Under the pieces are notes generated by a model, which saw only the letters and a list, made by a program, of their open reading frames with translations, had not been told where the DNA came from and did not search any database. This document shows positions 60,401 to 64,000 of a stretch of 64,000 bases of DNA, piece after piece. Origin of the DNA: Rostratula benghalensis (taxonomy: Eukaryota; Chordata; Aves; Charadriiformes; Rostratulidae); contig VXAI01000161.1 in assembly GCA_013399305.1 (NCBI GenBank), positions 1,770,530 through 1,834,529 of the forward strand. Reading direction: 5' to 3'. Numbering within the stretch: the stretch's first letter is position 1; each line of letters begins with the position of its first letter. The position numbers were made by a program, and so were the translations under genes.

Positions 60401-63400
60401 TAGTGTAAAATTTGTCTCACCCAACACCAGGCAGAAGAAATGAGTAATGGACAGATGAGATGAGTTAAAGGCATGAATATCTGCTTTCATTCATATTCCT
60501 GTTTACACCACACACAACTGAAATTGAGGAGATTCACTGGGTTCAGTTATACCTGGTAATCCATCATATTAAAGGTGGGGAAAAACTCCAGGATACGAGA
60601 CTCAAAGAAGTAGGGAAATATCCAGAACGTGGGCATCTCTTGGTTGTTATGACCTAGGAATGGAAAGACTTAGATGCACCATTAAAGAAAAACAAGGTAC
60701 GTGAAAAATTTACTGTAAACATATATGTTTATTTATGTCATGCTGGGCATTAGAACGAGTTCTTTTAGGTGACAGCAAGTTTTGGTCTATTTAACATACA
60801 CAGAGCTATAAACTCACAGAACCACACAATGCTATGGGGTTGGAAGGCACCTCTGGAGATCATCCAGTCCAACCCCTCCTCCCAACATCCACCCACAACA
60901 GGTCCCACAGGAACGTGTCCATGCAGGTTCTGAACATCTCCAGAGACAGAGACTCCACCACCTCTCTGGGCCGCCTCTTCCAGGGCTCTGCCACCCTCCA
61001 AGTGAAGAAGTTCCTCCTCATGTTCAGATGGAACTTCCTATGTTCAAGTTTGTACCCATTCCCTCTTGTCCTGTCACTGGGCACCACTGAAAAAAGGCTG
61101 GCCCCTTCCTCTTGACACCCACCCTTTATGTATTTACCAGCATTGATCAGATCCCCTATCAGCCTTCTCTTCTTCAGACTAAGAAGACTCAAGCCCCTCA
61201 GCCTTTCTTTGTACGGAAGATGCTCCAGGCCCCTCATCATCTTTGTGGTCCTCTGCTGTACCCTCTCCAGCAGTTCCCTGTCTTTCTGGAACTGGGGAGC
61301 CCAGAAATGGACACAGGACTCCAGATGGGGCTTACCAGAGCAGAGTAGAGGGGCAGGATGACCTCCCTCCACCTGCTGGTTGCACTTTTCCTGATGTCCC
61401 CCAGGATGCCATTGGCCTTCTTGGCCACCAGGGCACATTGCTAGTTATGGCCATCCTGTTGTCCACCAGGACTCCCAGGTCTTTTTCCTCAGAGCTGCTC
61501 TCCAGCAGATCTCCCTCCATCCTGTACTGGTGCAGGAGGTTATTCCTCTCCAGGTGCAGATCCCTGCACTTGCCCTTGTTGAATTTCATGAGGTTCCTCT
61601 CTGCCCAGCTCTCCAGCCTGTCCAGGTCTCACTGGATGGCAGCACAGCCTTCTGGTGTGTCAGCCACCCCTTCCAGTTTTGTATCATCAGGAAACTTGCT
61701 GAGGGGACATTCCATCCCTTCATCTAGTTCACTGATGAAAATGATGAAAATGTTCCCCTGGGGAACACCACTTATTATGGACCTCCAACTAAATTCTGTG
61801 CCACTAGTCACGACCTTCTGAGCTCTGTCTTTCAGCCAGTTTTCAATCCACCTCACTGTCCACTCATCCAGCCCACACTTCCTAAGCTTACCTATGAGGA
61901 TGCTGTGGGAGACTCTGTCAAAAGCCATGCTGAACTCCACTTAGCTAACAACTCGTCACCTGCCTGCATTGGTAGGAAATACCAGGAAATTGGTACTGGT
62001 TTGATAACTTATTCTTCTCTACCTTTAAAGTCCATTTTAACTACAAAGTAGATTTTTGAATGACTTGTAAATTTTTTTTAAGATTGAGAGGATTGGCTAT
62101 TATGAAACTAAAAGCATCGAGAGAGTACATTAGATTAGAAATTACAACATGATTGTGTTCGCATCCACCTGAGTAGGAGGAATCACACTTAAGCAGGAAC
62201 TTTTTACTGTGATGTTACCACCACCTGGCTGGGAAAGACATACCTTCTTTTTCTGTCTCCTTCCACATGGCCATCAATTTTTTAAAACTAGAAGCCAGTG
62301 CTTCCACTAGACCTCCAAAAGGGGGATCAGTTACCATAATGACTCTTTGGCCGTTGTCTTGACACAAGAATTTCCTGCAAGTTTCACGTGCGGCCTGCAA
62401 GGAACAGAGGTTAACTTCCACAAATACAGATTCAAGAACTGTAAAAATATTGTATTTGGTGATAAAATGATTATTTTAGAAGTTTCAACTTTGAACATGG
62501 AAGTTATTTCCTGTTGTGGAGGTGAATTTCCTCGTGTAGCATTTAGAAAAAAAACCACCACAACTGGATTTGAAGCACTGAAAAAAAAAAAGGTGCTCTG
62601 TTCAGTCAGAGACAACATATCAAGGGCAGATGCAGTTCAAGCTTCCTAAAATAGCCTTTTTCCTAAGGTATTAAATCTAACGTGGAAAAAAGATGTTATT
62701 CATAGCAAGAAAGTAAGGTTCAGGCTCAGACATTTTATTCGCACCCTTTACCTTCAGTTTTATTCTCTAAAGCATTATCCAAGTAATTGGGGAACAGTCA
62801 GTCCACTGAAAACTGATTCAATCCATTCATTATAAAACTATATATCCTGTTAAAATTTAGCAATCCAACCTGGGCTCTGTATTAAAGGAAATGTAAGAAG
62901 TTACATATCCATTGCTATCTTGCACTGCTCTCTCATCTATCACTCAGATTCTATTGCATTCCAAACCCAGATTTTTAACACTATTCAAAAGTGCTGCCAT
63001 TCAGTCCTCCAACTGACCCCAGTACAGTGCCACTACAGGTGTCACCTTCTCACAGCTTGAAAAGGACACCACAGTGTTTATAGTGCAGGTGAACAGAGTC
63101 TTTTGTTTTAATTGAAAAAATACACAACAATGGCTAAAAAATTCCAAAGGTAAAGCTTCCAGGCCAGCCTCCCATTTCATTCCAAACAATTCTTTTTATT
63201 TTCAAGACCCCATTCAAAATTAGGCTTTAGAATAAGTAAATATCCAAAAACTACCTGCCTAGTGTGAAAGGTGTAACAACAGATGTGTTTAGGCAAATCA
63301 GTGGTGGCTTCCTCATAGTGGCAGGGGAAGAGCCATGAGTGAGTCAGCACCCTATTTGTATAAATGTTTGACATTTATGTCTGGAATTGAATTCCGCTGT

Positions 63401-64000
63401 GATTCCCTATAGAAAGCTAAAATACACATCCTACTGAAGCCACAGCTTTCCTAATGAACTCAAATTTAAGCACTTAATGTGACATTTAAAAACAAACAAG
63501 AAATTCAGCATTTTTTTTAAACCACCACACTAATTCAACCTCATTTTATGACAACAAGGTTAACCTTTTCACCTTGCTTGCCTGAAATAAAGCAGGAAAA
63601 CCTCCTCTTCCCTCCCACTTCAGGTACCAGTGAACAAGTCCCATGGCATCCACCGGGCTTGTAAAGCCTGGAAATCAACTAATTAATTCTGTTGTAGCCA
63701 CACAAGAAAAGGGCTAATGAATACTTATACTATAATGAATACTAATCTAAGGCAACAACTCACCCCAAATGGTCATTTTAATTAAAGCAGCAGTTCAGGT
63801 GGGTAAGTAACATTAGTCAACATAAACTCAACAGGCAACTTTATCTTTGAATGTTGTTCTTCGCTTTCAACTACTGTTGACCATTTTTACCTCGTGGCAG
63901 TTGTTTTCTACTACACTAGCCATGATTTTCTTAAAAAAATTCTGCATCAACAACATGTACTTCTTTACAAAGCACTCAAGAAATACTTGGCCTTACCTCT
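54450..64000 (-). CDS. ZCCHC4: rRNA adenine N6-methyltransferase ZCCHC4, 3' part (5' exons lie beyond the right edge)
   Basis: ZCCHC4 installs N6-methyladenosine on 28S rRNA and acts in the nucleus and nucleolus. Seven exons can be read 5' to 3': 62394-62244, 60653-60553, 59669-59548, 58316-58241, 57990-57939, 56803-56659 and 54573-54450. Their phases join without a break (0/1, 1/0, 0/2, 2/0, 0/1, 1/2, 2/stop). The first carries the catalytic DPPF motif in [11 protein letters not shown]. The second reads [11 protein letters not shown]. The third ends the methyltransferase fold. The fourth to sixth hold Cys/His zinc-binding clusters and a CCHC knuckle, C-x2-C-x4-H-x4-C, in [14 protein letters not shown]. 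The last is a Lys/Arg-rich tail ending KKKKT, as expected for nucleolar targeting. The N-terminal GRF finger and the start of the methyltransferase domain are outside the window. Human ZCCHC4 also lies directly upstream of ANAPC4 in the same orientation. Confidence 0.95.
56116..56588 (-). mobile_element. CR1 fragment in the last ZCCHC4 intron
   Basis: From aaatcacagaatcatggaat to ccccggtccttccatgac, ending at an A run at 56,587-56,600; same strand as ZCCHC4. Confidence 0.92.
56659..56803 (-). CDS. ZCCHC4: ZCCHC4 exon with CCHC zinc knuckle
   Basis: The 145-nt exon between TTTGCAG and GTAAGTGG encodes [18 protein letters not shown] and then the zinc knuckle [14 protein letters not shown]. It is more GC-rich than the surrounding introns. 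A CR1 fragment ends about 70 bases from its donor side. Confidence 0.93.
56998..57345 (-). mobile_element. CR1 fragment in a ZCCHC4 intron
   Basis: From cacagaatcacagcatgaca to cctgacacccaccctttaag in antisense. Confidence 0.92.
57868..57907. repeat. (ATT)n microsatellite in a ZCCHC4 intron
   Basis: ATT units with one interruption (cagc), about 30 bases from the acceptor side of the exon ending at 57,939. Confidence 0.9.
58605..59315 (+). mobile_element. CR1 fragment with a 190-codon ORF2 remnant, in a ZCCHC4 intron
   Basis: Sense CR1 from gaaaacacttctgagaagga to gacaattccatgagat. It carries an unusually long open stretch of the ORF2 C-terminal region (58,678-59,250), suggesting a fairly recent insertion. 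Confidence 0.92.
60815..61945 (-). mobile_element. Longest CR1 copy (1.1 kb), with part of the reverse transcriptase
   Basis: Antisense copy in a ZCCHC4 intron. It includes the 3' UTR, the ORF2 end and RT palm motifs ([17 protein letters not shown]). The catalytic FADD box reads FPDD, and a CGA-to-TGA type stop follows at about 61,629, so the copy is dead. Confidence 0.93.
62244..62394 (-). CDS. ZCCHC4: ZCCHC4 exon with DPPF catalytic motif
   Basis: The 151-nt exon between TTGCAG and GTATGTC encodes [10 protein letters not shown] through [20 protein letters not shown] to [12 protein letters not shown] is motif IV of class I amino-methyltransferases, which contacts the target adenine amino group, so the encoded enzyme looks catalytically intact here. 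Confidence 0.93.
63997..64000 (-). CDS. ZCCHC4: Possible edge of the next upstream ZCCHC4 exon
   Basis: The last ten plus-strand bases read as AGAG|GTAAGG on the minus strand, a strong donor preceded by an exon ending GAG. The downstream exon starts in phase 0, so an upstream exon ending in a whole Glu codon would fit. Only four bases are visible, so this is inference from the donor and phase. Confidence 0.4.

Noticed and set aside
60860..61438. 192-codon minus-strand frame
   Set aside because: CR1 ORF2 end within the 60,815-61,945 copy.
63890..63960. Donor-like CACGAG|GTAAAA on the minus strand with a short open stretch before it
   Set aside because: The translation does not resemble any ZCCHC4 segment, and the stronger candidate donor lies at 63,996.

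Overview
The window looks like nuclear DNA from a bird. It is AT-rich, intron-rich vertebrate sequence carrying about 26 fragments of the CR1 non-LTR retrotransposon, recognised by the ATTCTATGATTCTAT-type 3' end and the ggttggaagggacct or aggtcccttccaacc block, plus ERV LTR remnants of an avian type. Two genes can be read exon by exon, both on the minus strand: ZCCHC4 (3' part, 54,450 to the right edge) and, a few hundred bases downstream of it, the complete coding region of ANAPC4 (36,818-53,888). The order and shared orientation match human 4p15.2 (ZCCHC4 then ANAPC4).

Layout. 1-36,817 is gene-poor and taken to be the intergenic region downstream of ANAPC4. It holds CR1 fragments, one solo ERV LTR (19,123-19,880), microsatellites, two assembly gaps (5,025-5,078 and 20,725-20,755) and a few unexplained blocks: a CpG-rich stretch near the left edge, a 216-codon open frame at 9,851-10,501 and a TAAT-rich stretch near 13,800-14,060. 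36,818-53,888 is ANAPC4: 28 coding exons with consistent phases, 2,400 nt including the stop, 799 residues. About 53,700-54,240 is a CpG island covering ANAPC4 exon 1 and its promoter. 54,371-54,376 is the ZCCHC4 poly(A) signal. 54,450-62,394 holds seven ZCCHC4 exons (end of the methyltransferase domain, zinc-binding region, basic tail), and a possible eighth exon starts at the last four bases of the window.

Function. ANAPC4 is a scaffold subunit of the anaphase-promoting complex (cell-cycle ubiquitin ligase). ZCCHC4 is an rRNA N6-adenosine methyltransferase. They are neighbours, not a functional pathway, but they are packed so closely that the ANAPC4 promoter lies just past the ZCCHC4 3' end.

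No novel multi-gene system was found. The observation most worth following is that the last ANAPC4 exon encodes an acidic tail without any lysine, whereas the human tail carries the reported SUMO-acceptor lysines. Other points are a GC-AG intron, a microsatellite serving as a polypyrimidine tract, an intron made mostly of transposon DNA, and an inverted pair of related CR1 copies flanking ANAPC4.
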